NCBI RefSeq assembly: GCF_007829955.1
Contig: NZ_VIWX01000002.1
Span: 1,240,001 to 1,304,000, forward strand
From: Saccharopolyspora dendranthemae
GTDB taxonomy: Bacteria; Actinomycetota; Actinomycetes; Mycobacteriales; Pseudonocardiaceae
Reading direction: 5' to 3'
Length of the DNA: 64,000 nt
Positions 1-9,646 of the stretch are shown piece by piece (within the stretch, counting starts at the first letter, position 1; each line of letters starts with the position of its first letter). Under the pieces are notes generated by a model. It saw only the letters and a list, made by a program, of their open reading frames with translations, was not told the DNA's origin and ran no database searches. Both the position numbers and the translations under genes were made by a program.

Positions 1-641
1 TCCGGCCCGGCATCGACAACCTCAGCACCCAGGTGCTGCGCCTGGCGGGCAGCCGCGCCGAGGGCTGCGGGAACGTGCGGATGCTCCGCGACGCCCGCAC
101 TGCGGAACTGTCGGTGGAGTGGACCTACCGCTACGGATTCCCCGGCGAGCAGGACCGCTCCTACGCGCGGGCGCTGGCGCAGTTCCCCGCGCTGCACCAC
201 CTGCCGCCGATGCAGGGCGCCGTCCGGTGCGGCGACGGCATCTCCGGCACCACCGAAGCGGCGCTCCTGGCCGGTGTCGCGGCATGGCAGCGGGACCACC
301 CGCTCGGCCGGCTGGAGCTCGTCGAGGACGGCAGCACCCTCGTCGTCCTCGACGACCGGCCGGGTTTCGGCCGGCACGAGTACGTCTTCGCCGGGGAAGC
401 GGCGGAGCTCCTGCGGTACCTGGACGCCCCTTGCCCCCTTCCGGTGCTCGCGGCCCGTTTCGGCGGGCAGGTGCACTCTCGCCTGGCGGACCTGCGCGCG
501 TGCGGGCTCGTGTTCACCGACGCGGGCAGCTGGGTGCACGTCCTGCCCCGGCAGGCTCCCGCATATCGCGACTTGAGGGATCCACCCCGTTCGCGACCAT
601 CGGATGGCGGCGGTGCTGCGATGTTTCGCCCATCGCCGTAG
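1..641 (+). CDS. RiPP maturation radical SAM protein, 3' part only
   Basis: The reading frame is open from base 3 and runs off the left edge, so the N-terminus with the B12-binding domain and the radical SAM cysteines is missing. The visible part begins with a segment of the form PGIDxLSxxVLRL and then YGFPGE, which is the late radical SAM barrel signature of the TIGR03975-like RiPP maturase family. It is followed by a conserved stretch around HLPP and a C-terminal region with DDRPG, resembling the tail that ends these enzymes. Such proteins modify ribosomally made peptides, often by C-methylation or epimerisation. The substrate peptide is not in the window. The last 25 residues are Arg/Pro-rich and may be less conserved. 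The family call is a moderately confident inference from motif order. Confidence 0.6.
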   Translation, partial: RPGIDNLSTQVLRLAGSRAEGCGNVRMLRDARTAELSVEWTYRYGFPGEQDRSYARALAQFPALHHLPPMQGAVRCGDGISGTTEAALLAGVAAWQRDHPLGRLELVEDGSTLVVLDDRPGFGRHEYVFAGEAAELLRYLDAPCPLPVLAARFGGQVHSRLADLRACGLVFTDAGSWVHVLPRQAPAYRDLRDPPRSRPSDGGGAAMFRPSP

Positions 642-789
642 ACCGTCGGAAGTCGTTGCGCACCATACGAATGGAGCAACGCACGGTCACGAAGGCGCAA
701 CGAATGGGATCGTCACCGACCACTGACACCCCTGCCGGGGTAGCAATTGTGCCGGGCAGTGATGATCAACATCGTGAGCGGGGGCTGGT

Positions 790-2145
790 ATGGCGGCGTT
801 ACCGACGGAGGCGGGCTCCCAGGAGCGCAGTGACGTCGAGCTGATCGAGGCGGTGCGCGAGGGCGACACCGGAGCCTACGGCGCCCTGTACGAACGGCAC
901 GTCTCGGCCGCCTACAGCATGGCGCGACAGCTCACCAAGTCCCCCGCCGAGGCTGACGACCTCGTCTCCGAGGCCTTCTCGAAGGTCCTCGACCTGCTGC
1001 GGGACCAGCGCGGGCCGACCACGGCGTTCCGCGCCTACCTGCTGACCGCGGTCAGGCACGCCGCCTACGACCGTACCCGCAAGCAGCAACGGGTCCAGTA
1101 CTCCGAAGACCTGGAGACCGTGCCCAACATCGACATCTCGGAGCCGTTCAAGGACACCGCCGTCGAGGACGAGGACCGGTCGCTGGTCGCGGCCGCCTTC
1201 GCGAAGCTGCCCGAGCGCTGGCAGATGGTGCTCTGGCACGTCGAGATCGAAGGCGCTGCGCCGGCGAAGGTCGCTCCGCTGCTGGGCATGACGCCCAACG
1301 GCGTGTCGGCGCTGGCCTACCGCGCGAGGGAAGGGCTCAAGCAGGCGTTCCTGCAGGTGCACCTGGCGAACCTGGACGCCGAGCAGGACCGCTGCCGGGC
1401 CAACGTCGAGCGCCTCGGCGCCTGGACCCGCGGCGGCCTGGCCAAGCGCGAGACCGCCCAGGTCGACTCGCACCTCGACGACTGCGACCGGTGCCGGGCC
1501 CTGGCCGCGGAACTGGCCGAGATCAACGGAGCGCTCCGCCTGTTCATCGCTCCCCTGGTGCTCGGTGCCACCGCCACCGCCGGATACCTCGCCGCGGTGG
1601 GCGGCGGCGCCGTCAGCGGGATCGTGACCGCCGTGGGAGGCCCGCGGCGCGCGGCCGTCTCGGGGGCCGCGGCCGCTGCCGCGCTCGCCGTTCTCGGCCT
1701 GGCCCTGGCTTCCCAGGACGAAGAGCTCCCGCCGGTCGCCGCCGCCAAGCCGCCGCAACCGGCCGCACCGCAGGCGCCGCAGCAGCCGCCCGCACCACCG
1801 GCCGCTCCCGCACCGCCGCCTCCGTCACCGCCGGGGTCGCCGGCACCCGGAGCGCCCGTTCCACCGCCCGGGGCCCAGCAGCCGCTGCCGCCGTCTCCCC
1901 TGCCGCCCCTACCGCTACCGCCGTCACCGTCGCCCGAACCGGTCGCCGACGGCACGCTGCACGCGGGCGTGGAGCTGCTCGGCATCGACCTGGACGCCGA
2001 CCCGCACCTGCTCATCCACCGCGACGGCATCGAAGCGGGTGCGGCCCTGCGCGTGCAGCAGGACGTGCCTCCGGACCGGCTGATCGGAATCGACGAGCCC
2101 ACAGGAGCGCTCGACATCCTCGGTGACCCGGTGCTGGGCCGCTGA
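790..2145 (+). CDS. ECF-type sigma factor with fused zinc-finger, membrane and Pro-rich tail
   Basis: The 451-residue product starts as a sigma-70 family ECF factor. Region 2 lies at about residues 20-95 (EADDLVSEAF) and region 4 at about 135-190 (LPERWQMVLW and LGMTPNGVSA). It then continues into an HLDDCDRC segment of HX3CX2C form, typical of zf-HC2 anti-sigma factors. Two hydrophobic stretches follow at about residues 240-300, then a proline-rich linker near 315-385, then a 60-residue C-terminal domain that should lie outside the membrane. Ordinary ECF factors are about 180-200 residues. The built-in anti-sigma-like part could tether the sigma factor to the membrane and couple its activity to an outside signal. 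ATG 790 is preceded by the G-rich stretch GAGCGGGGG. The gene converges on the lipoprotein gene, with six bases between the stops. Confidence 0.85.
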   Translation: MAALPTEAGSQERSDVELIEAVREGDTGAYGALYERHVSAAYSMARQLTKSPAEADDLVSEAFSKVLDLLRDQRGPTTAFRAYLLTAVRHAAYDRTRKQQRVQYSEDLETVPNIDISEPFKDTAVEDEDRSLVAAAFAKLPERWQMVLWHVEIEGAAPAKVAPLLGMTPNGVSALAYRAREGLKQAFLQVHLANLDAEQDRCRANVERLGAWTRGGLAKRETAQVDSHLDDCDRCRALAAELAEINGALRLFIAPLVLGATATAGYLAAVGGGAVSGIVTAVGGPRRAAVSGAAAAAALAVLGLALASQDEELPPVAAAKPPQPAAPQAPQQPPAPPAAPAPPPPSPPGSPAPGAPVPPPGAQQPLPPSPLPPLPLPPSPSPEPVADGTLHAGVELLGIDLDADPHLLIHRDGIEAGAALRVQQDVPPDRLIGIDEPTGALDILGDPVLGR

Positions 2146-2151
2146 GGCCGA

Positions 2152-2748
2152 TCACGGAACGGACGAGGAGTCCTCAGTGGACCCGGACTGCTCCGAGGGC
2201 ACCGATTCCTCCGACGACGCAGGCGGTTCCTCGGACGACCCGGTCTCGGGCGCGACCGATTCCGGCGCTGGCGACTCGGGCGCGGGCGAGTCGAGTTCGC
2301 TCGACTCAGGCGCCGAGGTCTCCGGGGGCGGCGCCGTGTCCGGGCTCTCGGACGACGGCGGCGGGCTGAACGACGGTGGCGGCGAGCCCGGCACCTCGTA
2401 GGGCACAGGCACCGGCACCGGTGCGGGCACGAGCACGGGCACCCATTCCCGACCTCCGCCGCACAACCGCAGGTAGGTGCGCACGTCGTCGGAGTCGTAG
2501 AAGTTCCACCACCGGGGGTCGTCGCAGTGGCGGGCTGCGGGCTCGCGGCTCACGAGCCCGCAGCGGGCCTTGGTCTTCGCGCTCATCCTCGCCGGGTCGA
2601 TTCCGCAGTCGCCGCGCGGATGTTCGACCTGCGGAGGCGGAGGTGGGGCCGGGACCTCCACGTAGACGGTCCGCGGCGGCTGCGCGCTGGTGCAACCGGT
2701 GACCAGCGCCGCGGCAGCCAGGCCTCCGAACAACGCCGCTGCGTACAT
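2152..2748 (-). CDS. Putative lipoprotein with acidic Ser/Pro/Glu-rich tail
   Basis: This 198-residue protein begins with a hydrophobic signal sequence ending in a VTGC lipobox, so it should be lipid-modified and anchored outside the membrane. The mature part has a Pro/Val linker, a short Cys-containing middle section (about residues 45-105, with CGID, CGL, HCDD and CGGG) that may form disulfides, and a tail of repeated Pro-Glu-Ser units of about 85 residues. I do not recognise a functional domain. The tail looks like a wall-spanning spacer. The gene is divergent from another small lipoprotein gene at 2990, and the two share a control region of about 240 bp. Confidence 0.7.
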   Translation of the reverse strand: MYAAALFGGLAAAALVTGCTSAQPPRTVYVEVPAPPPPPQVEHPRGDCGIDPARMSAKTKARCGLVSREPAARHCDDPRWWNFYDSDDVRTYLRLCGGGREWVPVLVPAPVPVPVPYEVPGSPPPSFSPPPSSESPDTAPPPETSAPESSELDSPAPESPAPESVAPETGSSEEPPASSEESVPSEQSGSTEDSSSVP

Positions 2749-2989
2749 CGCGCACCCCCGGACTCGAACTGGCTGGAGGGCTCACCGCCCGGGATCGACG
2801 TTACGTCGGCGCGCGAGGCGTGCCACGGGACCAAAGCCCCTGGTAGCCCTCCGGGAACTCGGAGCTCAATGACATGGGGAGAGCCCGTCGTCCACCGGCG
2901 GGCCCCGCGCTTCGAGGGGGATGCGGGCGACTTCGCGACCTCACCCCGCATCTCCCTCGTCCACCCGCCTCGCGCGGAAGGACTTCGTC

Positions 2990-3406
2990 ATGCGCCATCA
3001 CCAGATCCGCACCGCCGCCGCAGCTCTCGGGCTGCTGAGCGCCCCGGTCCTGACGGCCTGCGTGACCTACCTGCCCGCCGCTCCCCCGCCGCAGCCGATC
3101 ACGGTCCCGGCACCTGCGGTCCCCTACCAGGTCCCGCCGTCGAACTCGGTCCACACCACCGGTTGCGTTGCCTCCTACGAGACCGCGCAGTCCTCCGTGG
3201 ACATCTGCGGGTCCGCGGGGTCGCTCTACTACTACGGCTCCAGCGACTCCGGTTCGATCACGCTGCGCGCCTACCTCAGCGGGAACGGCTACACGACCGA
3301 GAGCAACGACGGCCACGTCTACCACGTCGATCACACCGCGCTGACCATCACGCGCGACGGCACGACCCTCTCCTCGCAGCCCGTGATCGCCTCGTCCGGG
3401 GGCTGA
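2990..3406 (+). CDS. Small putative lipoprotein
   Basis: The 138-residue product starts at ATG 2990, chosen because AAGGAC lies just upstream and the start gives a clean signal peptide with an LTAC lipobox. A frame-open start further upstream would place 23 polar residues before the signal and is less likely. After a Pro-rich linker the mature domain of about 85 residues is rich in Tyr, Ser and Gly and has two cysteines (GCV and ICG) likely to be paired. No catalytic motif is visible and I do not recognise the family. It is probably a surface-exposed protein of unknown function, divergent from the lipoprotein gene at 2152-2748. Confidence 0.7.
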   Translation: MRHHQIRTAAAALGLLSAPVLTACVTYLPAAPPPQPITVPAPAVPYQVPPSNSVHTTGCVASYETAQSSVDICGSAGSLYYYGSSDSGSITLRAYLSGNGYTTESNDGHVYHVDHTALTITRDGTTLSSQPVIASSGG

Positions 3407-3436
3407 TGCCGCCCTCGATCGCTCGTGCGCAGCGCA

Positions 3437-3465
3437 CCAGCTCCGTCACGGGCTGTGACCGCTGG
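3437..3465 (+). terminator. Probable terminator after small lipoprotein gene
   Basis: An interrupted inverted repeat lies about 30 bp past the stop codon: CCAGC-TCC-GTCAC-GGGCT-GTGAC-C-GCTGG. The two 5-bp stems stack around a 5-nt loop. There is no U-tract, as is usual in actinobacteria. Confidence 0.45.
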
Positions 3466-3691
3466 CGGCCGGACGGGTGCAATCCAGCTGAATCCGGACG
3501 CGCCGGACATCAGCGCTTAACTTCCACCGCGCTCGCTGCCAGATTGGTCCCAGCACCGAGGCGCGCGGGCAGGGCTGCTCGGTCCCGGGAGTCGACCAAC
3601 CGGACCAACGTCGCTGACGCCGTTCGGGGCAGGCGGTGCGATTCCTCTGCCCGCCACGGTTTAGGATGATCGGCCGCGAGGGGGCGCTGGT

Positions 3692-3979
3692 TTGAGCACA
3701 GCACAGGTCCACCGGAAGGCGCGACGCAGGAAGCATGCGCGCGGCAGGCACAACACGCGCCCGACCGCCACCAGGCCCTGGGTCGGACGTCCGCTGCCGG
3801 CCAGGCCCGGTACCTCCCCGATGCGCACTCCGCTGCCGGTCACGCCGGTGGCAGCACCGCCCGAGCCTGAACCCAGTCGAGGAACCACCATGACCGCTCG
3901 CCACGCCGAAATGATCACGGCGTCACTGTCGATCGCCACCTTCATCGCCATCGGGGCGATGTGGATCGGGTACTTCTAG
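3692..3979 (+). CDS. Small basic protein with C-terminal membrane anchor
   Basis: This 95-residue product starts at TTG 3692, preceded at good spacing by GAGGGGG, with a possible -10 element TAGGAT at 3662-3667. The N-terminal 65 residues are rich in Arg, His and Pro with no recognisable fold. The last 20 residues form a single hydrophobic helix (about residues 75-95), giving a tail-anchored arrangement. ATG 3890 would instead give a 29-residue membrane peptide consisting almost only of that helix. The stop TAG shares the palindrome CTAG with the stop of the convergent lacI-type gene. The function is unknown and it may not be expressed. Confidence 0.4.
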   Translation: MSTAQVHRKARRRKHARGRHNTRPTATRPWVGRPLPARPGTSPMRTPLPVTPVAAPPEPEPSRGTTMTARHAEMITASLSIATFIAIGAMWIGYF

Positions 3980-4974
3980 CGGCTGACCCGCGTCGAGTCC
4001 CGGACTACCAGTTCCGGCTGGAACACCAGCCGGCGGTGCCGGACCGCGCGCTCGCCCGAGGTCTCGGCGATGAGCAGTTCCGCCGCCGTGCGGCCGAGTT
4101 TCCGCGCGGGCTGGCGCACCGAGGTCAGCGGTACCGCCGCCGCACCGGCGAACTCGATGTCGTCGTACCCGACGATCGCCATCTCCTCCGGCACCCGGAC
4201 GCCTGCCGCCACCATCGCCTGCAGCAGGCCGAGCGCGAGCAGGTCGTTGGCGCAGAACACCGCGGTCGGCCGCGGGCTCATCCCCAGCAACCGCGCACCG
4301 GCATCGCGGCCGGAAGCGACGTCCAGCGCGGCGGACTCCAGCACCGACAGGCGAACGTCAGCGCCCTCCAGCACCGACCGAGCACCCGACTCCCGATCCC
4401 GGCACTGCGCGAGCACTGCGGGACCGTTGACCATGGCGATCTCCCGGTGCCCGGTCTCGGCCAGGTGGCGAGCCGCCAGCGCTCCGCCGGTCACGTCGTC
4501 GACGGCGACCGAGCTGCCCTGCACCTCCGGCACGGTGCGGTCGACGAACACGCGGGGAATGCCGCTGCGGGCGAAGGCGTGCAGGCGCTCACCGGCGGTG
4601 TCCACCGGTGAGAGCAGCACGCCGCGCACGCGCTGCTCGGCGAGCATCGACAGGTACGAGGACTCCAGTTCGACCCGCTGGCCGCTGTTGCAGGTGATCA
4701 CGTTGAGACCGGCCTCGTGCGCGGCTTCTTCGGCTCCGCGGGCGAGATCGACGAAGAACGGGTTGGCCAGGTCCAGCACGAGCAGCGCCATGATCCGGCT
4801 GCTGCCTGCTCGCAACTGCCGGGCCGACTCGTCGCGGACGTAGCCGAGCTCGTCGATCGCCGACTGCACCCGCCGCCGCGTCTCGTCCGAGACCAGCTGC
4901 GGCCGGTTGACCACATTGGACACCGTGCCGATGGAAACCCCGGCCAACCGCGCGACGTCCTTGATTCCGACCAT
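3976..4974 (-). CDS. LacI-family transcriptional regulator
   Basis: This 332-residue protein has the full family layout. A DNA-binding helix-turn-helix is at residues 3-25 (IKDVARLAGVS, TVSNVVN), the hinge helix follows near 45-60, and a periplasmic-binding-protein-like sensor domain fills residues 60-330. Regulators of this family usually repress sugar uptake or catabolic genes and release DNA on binding a sugar. No sugar genes lie next to it: upstream on the same strand is an acyl-CoA ligase whose terminator separates the two. The target is therefore unknown. The FrcBCA-like importer at 27.8-30.6 kb and the glycosidases at 36-40 kb are candidate distant targets only by class. Confidence 0.9.
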   Translation of the reverse strand: MVGIKDVARLAGVSIGTVSNVVNRPQLVSDETRRRVQSAIDELGYVRDESARQLRAGSSRIMALLVLDLANPFFVDLARGAEEAAHEAGLNVITCNSGQRVELESSYLSMLAEQRVRGVLLSPVDTAGERLHAFARSGIPRVFVDRTVPEVQGSSVAVDDVTGGALAARHLAETGHREIAMVNGPAVLAQCRDRESGARSVLEGADVRLSVLESAALDVASGRDAGARLLGMSPRPTAVFCANDLLALGLLQAMVAAGVRVPEEMAIVGYDDIEFAGAAAVPLTSVRQPARKLGRTAAELLIAETSGERAVRHRRLVFQPELVVRDSTRVSR

Positions 4975-5019
4975 GCTCCGACCTCATTCACCGACTGCCG
5001 CGAGCCTAGTCCGGAAGTG

Positions 5020-5046
5020 CCGGGCCCGGCGCGAGGCCGGGCCCGG
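5020..5046 (-). terminator. Terminator after acyl-CoA ligase gene
   Basis: A perfect 11-bp GC stem (CCGGGCCCGGC paired with GCCGGGCCCGG) around a 5-nt loop GCGAG starts 5 nt past the stop codon. It separates the ligase gene from the LacI gene on the same strand. Confidence 0.75.
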
Positions 5047-5051
5047 TGGGC

Positions 5052-6545
<1,494 letters not shown>

Positions 6546-6769
6546 GTTCCGTTCCCGTCGTCGTTGAGGTGGTTCGGAGCGGGCGAGATCATCGATCCCA
6601 GCCAAATCGTCCACGCTCCGCAGCTCGGAGGCAATCGTTCGGGTGCACATTTCGGTAACACGTAGTTGTCATACCTGCACCGATGCGCGATCACACCGTC
6701 AACACGCACCTCGAACGCCCCGACCTCACCCCCGGTGACCGCGCGGGCCGCGGTCTGCGCGCCGTGCGG

Positions 6770-7483
6770 TCAGAGGAGTTCTGCTGCGAGTTCGGCGATG
6801 GTTCCCGCCTTGAGGTCGAACTCGTCTTCCTCCGCCGAATCGGCTTCCTCGACGCCTTCGCGAGCGATGAGCGCGGTGGACATGCCCTGCTCAGCGGCGG
6901 CGCGCAGATCCCACGGGTGCGACGCGACCATCAGCGCCTGATCGGGTTCGACGCGCATGAGCTCCAGGGCGCGGCGGTAGACCGACGGGTCGGGCTTGTA
7001 GGCCCCGACCAGCTCCGAGGAGAGGGCCAGCGTCCAGCGCAGCCCGCCTCTGCGGGTGATCTCGGCCAGGGCGAGCGCGGTGGTGTTGGAGAGCGCGACG
7101 ACGTTGAACCGGTCGGCGAGCGCGCCCACGCCGGGAGCGGCGTCGGGCCAGGGCTTCGGCCGCATCCCCTCCGCGTTGAGCGCGGTCAGCGCGTCCTCGT
7201 CGAGGGAGACGTCGGTGGCCTTGACCGCGTGCTCCAGCGCCTCGCGGCTGAGCCGGTCCATCGGGCGGTACTCACCCCCGGCCGCCTCGTCCAGCAGCTC
7301 CTCGGTCCTGGCCAGCCAGGCGGTCGCGAGCGCGTCGCACGTCTCGTCCGGCTCACCTGCTTCCTGGAGCGCGGCCCGGGTCGCGGCGCGGAACGAACCT
7401 CGTTCGTCGACGACCGTTCCCAGGACGTCGAAGATCAGCACGGACAAGCGGGAGACATCGAACGACACCGGGTGATCATGCAC
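6770..7483 (-). CDS. Haloacid dehalogenase, type II (HAD superfamily)
   Basis: The product is about 237 residues. The catalytic core shows the nucleophile motif LIFDVLGT (Asp near residue 17), the SN motif in VVALSNTT, the lysine in GAYKPDP and the late motif MVASHPWDL, all in the order of L-2-haloacid dehalogenases. These hydrolyse a C-halogen bond through an aspartyl ester, although many relatives have other small substrates. The start is uncertain: GTG at 7483 or 7468 and ATG at 7504 are possible and none has a well-spaced ribosome-binding site. A second enzyme of the same family is encoded at 42982-43701. The gene is divergent from the methyltransferase gene. Confidence 0.8.
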   Translation of the reverse strand: MHDHPVSFDVSRLSVLIFDVLGTVVDERGSFRAATRAALQEAGEPDETCDALATAWLARTEELLDEAAGGEYRPMDRLSREALEHAVKATDVSLDEDALTALNAEGMRPKPWPDAAPGVGALADRFNVVALSNTTALALAEITRRGGLRWTLALSSELVGAYKPDPSVYRRALELMRVEPDQALMVASHPWDLRAAAEQGMSTALIAREGVEEADSAEEDEFDLKAGTIAELAAELL

Positions 7484-7743
7484 GTTCGGAGAGCAAGATC
7501 GCATCCCTTCGGTGGAACACGGTTCGATCTCGAGTCCGCAGCCGGGCCGGCGAGGGGAGGCAACGACTGGTCCACTCCGCCGAGAGGGCGACTCCCGGCC
7601 TGCTCGCACCGCCCTGCACCGAGGGTGCTGAGCCCGTTCTCCACCTCAGCGGGTGTTGTCGGACGACTCCTGTTCGGACCCCTCGATCGTGGTAGTTTCG
7701 CCTGGCAGCACAGGAATTCACCGATACGTGAGCGGAGACTCCC

Positions 7744-8397
7744 GTGAGCACCGAACTGCCCGATTTCGACGCCGTCTACCGTGGCGAGTTGCCGTTGGGC
7801 GAAGAAGCACCCGTGCCCTGGAACATCGGCGTTCCGCAGCCGGCCCTCTCCGACGTGATCGAACGGGGTGACATCGCAGGCCCGGTCCTCGACGCGGGGT
7901 GCGGCGTCGGCGTGACGACCCGGGACCTGGCGGCACGCGGCTACGAGGTGCTGGGCGTGGACATGTCGGCCACCGCGATCGCGCAGGCCGAAGCCGCGCG
8001 GGACGAGCGGCACGCCTCGGCGACGTTCCAGCTCGGGGACATCACCCAGCTCTCGGGGCACGACGGGCACTTCGGCACGATCATCGACAGCACCCTGTTC
8101 CACTCGATGCCGGTCGAGAGCCGTGCCGCCTACGTCTCCGCCATCGCCCGCGCCGCTCGCGAGGGCGCACGGCTGTACATGCTGGTCTTCGACAAGGGCG
8201 CCTTCCCCGACGGCCTCGGCCCGCACGCCGTGGACGCCGAGGAGCTGCGCGCCGCCGTCGGTGAGCACTGGACGATCGACTCGATCGAGCCGAGCACCAT
8301 CGCCGGCTGGCTCCCTCCCGAGATCAGCGCCCAGCACCCCGTCGACGACGCGGGACGAACCCGCGTTCCGGCGCACTTCCTCACCGCGCACCGCTGA
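7744..8397 (+). CDS. Class I SAM-dependent methyltransferase
   Basis: The 217-residue protein has the SAM-binding motif I VLDAGCGVGV (about residues 40-49), motif II ending in VLGVDMS with the acidic Asp that contacts the ribose, and a motif III-like LGDIT segment. The core is a Methyltransf_25/11-like domain and there is no extra domain that would name the substrate. GTG 7744 follows a GGAG at 7734-7737. The next gene, an amino-acid permease, starts 7 bp after the stop, so the two are probably co-transcribed. The substrate is unknown. Confidence 0.85.
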   Translation: MSTELPDFDAVYRGELPLGEEAPVPWNIGVPQPALSDVIERGDIAGPVLDAGCGVGVTTRDLAARGYEVLGVDMSATAIAQAEAARDERHASATFQLGDITQLSGHDGHFGTIIDSTLFHSMPVESRAAYVSAIARAAREGARLYMLVFDKGAFPDGLGPHAVDAEELRAAVGEHWTIDSIEPSTIAGWLPPEISAQHPVDDAGRTRVPAHFLTAHR

Positions 8398-8404
8398 CGC
8401 TGTC

Positions 8405-9646
8405 GTGACGGCTTCGGGAGCGCCGCTCCCACGCCGGTTGGGCGTCGTCGACGCGACGTCGATCGGACTGGGGTCGATGCTCGGCGCCGGCGTGTTCGCG
8501 GTGTTCGCCCCGGCCGCTGCCGCCGCCGGGAGCGGACTGCTCATCGCCCTGGCGATCGCCGGGTTCATCGCCTTCTGCAACGCGATCAGCTCCGCTCAGC
8601 TGGCGGCCGCCTACCCCGCCTCGGGCGGGACCTACCTCTACGGCCGCGAACAGCTCGGTCATTGGTGGGGTTTCACCGCGGGGTGGGGTTTCGTCGTGGG
8701 CAAGACGGCCAGCTGCGCGGCGATGGCGCTGACCTTCGCCGCCTACGCCGCACCGGGTTTCGAGAAACCGGCGGCTGCGCTGGCGGTCGCCGTCCTGGCC
8801 GCGGTGAACTGCCTCGGCATCACCCGCACCGCCGCGCTGACCCGCGTGCTGGCCGTCGTGGTCCTGCTCGTGCTGGCGGTGTCGACGGCGGTGATCTTCC
8901 CGACCGCGCGACCCGGTGGCGCGCACGACTGGCTGCCGCACGGGCCGTTCGGCCTGGTGCAGGCGGCCGGTCTGCTGTTCTTCGCCTTCGCCGGTTACGC
9001 CCGCATCGCCACGCTCGGCGAGGAGGTCCGCGACCCCGCGCGCACGATCCCGCGCGCGATCCTGCTCGCCCTGCCGATAGCAGCGCTCACCTACGCGGGC
9101 GTGGGCCTGGCGGTGCTCCAGGCGCTGGGACCGCACGCGCTGGCCTCCAGCACCGCGCCGATCACCGATGCGCTCACCGCCGCCGGACGCGCGGAGTTCG
9201 CACCGGCGGTGCGTTTCGGCGCGGCCGCCGCCAGCCTCGGCGCGTTGCTCGCGCTGATCGCGGGAATCGGCCGCACCGGGCTGGCGATGGCGCGCGAGGG
9301 CGACCTGCCGCGACGGCTGGCCGCCGTGCACCCGCGCTTCGGCGTCCCGCAGCGCGCCGAGATCACCGTGGCGGTCGTGGTGATCGCGCTGGTGCTGACC
9401 GCGGACCTGCGCGGGGCGATCGGCTTCTCCAGCTTCGGCGTGCTGGTCTACTACGCCATCGCCAACGCGGCGGCCTTCACCCAGCCGCCCGCCGACCGCC
9501 GTTGGCCGAGGGCGTTCAACGTCACCGGACTGGCCGGATGTCTGCTGCTGGCCGCGACCTTGCCGTGGACCTCGGTGCTGGCGGGACTCGCAGTGTTCGC
9601 CGCAGGCGTCGGCGGCCGCCTGCTCAGCAGGGCACGCTCGGCGTGA
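8405..9646 (+). CDS. APC-family amino-acid permease
   Basis: This 413-residue integral membrane protein starts at GTG 8405, just past the methyltransferase stop. The first helix carries the family glycine signature (IGLGSMLGAGVF), followed by about eleven more hydrophobic segments. A loop with SGGTYLY and later LGEEVRDPARTIPRAI are typical of the amino acid-polyamine-organocation superfamily. It should move an amino acid or related amine across the membrane with a proton or by exchange; the substrate is not predictable. Its 3' end overlaps the 3' end of the convergent AfsR-like gene by 23 bp. Confidence 0.85.
   Translation: MTASGAPLPRRLGVVDATSIGLGSMLGAGVFAVFAPAAAAAGSGLLIALAIAGFIAFCNAISSAQLAAAYPASGGTYLYGREQLGHWWGFTAGWGFVVGKTASCAAMALTFAAYAAPGFEKPAAALAVAVLAAVNCLGITRTAALTRVLAVVVLLVLAVSTAVIFPTARPGGAHDWLPHGPFGLVQAAGLLFFAFAGYARIATLGEEVRDPARTIPRAILLALPIAALTYAGVGLAVLQALGPHALASSTAPITDALTAAGRAEFAPAVRFGAAAASLGALLALIAGIGRTGLAMAREGDLPRRLAAVHPRFGVPQRAEITVAVVVIALVLTADLRGAIGFSSFGVLVYYAIANAAAFTQPPADRRWPRAFNVTGLAGCLLLAATLPWTSVLAGLAVFAAGVGGRLLSRARSA

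Noticed and set aside
799-1758. Long open frame antisense to the sigma factor
   Set aside because: It is a GC-rich shadow of the real gene; composition is Arg/Gly/Gln-rich without domains, and the plus-strand protein has clear sigma motifs.
2755-2775. GGACTCGAAC, which resembles a tRNA T-arm on the minus strand
   Set aside because: No matching acceptor stem, D-arm or anticodon arm can be folded in the 80 bases around it, and it lies just upstream of a lipoprotein start.
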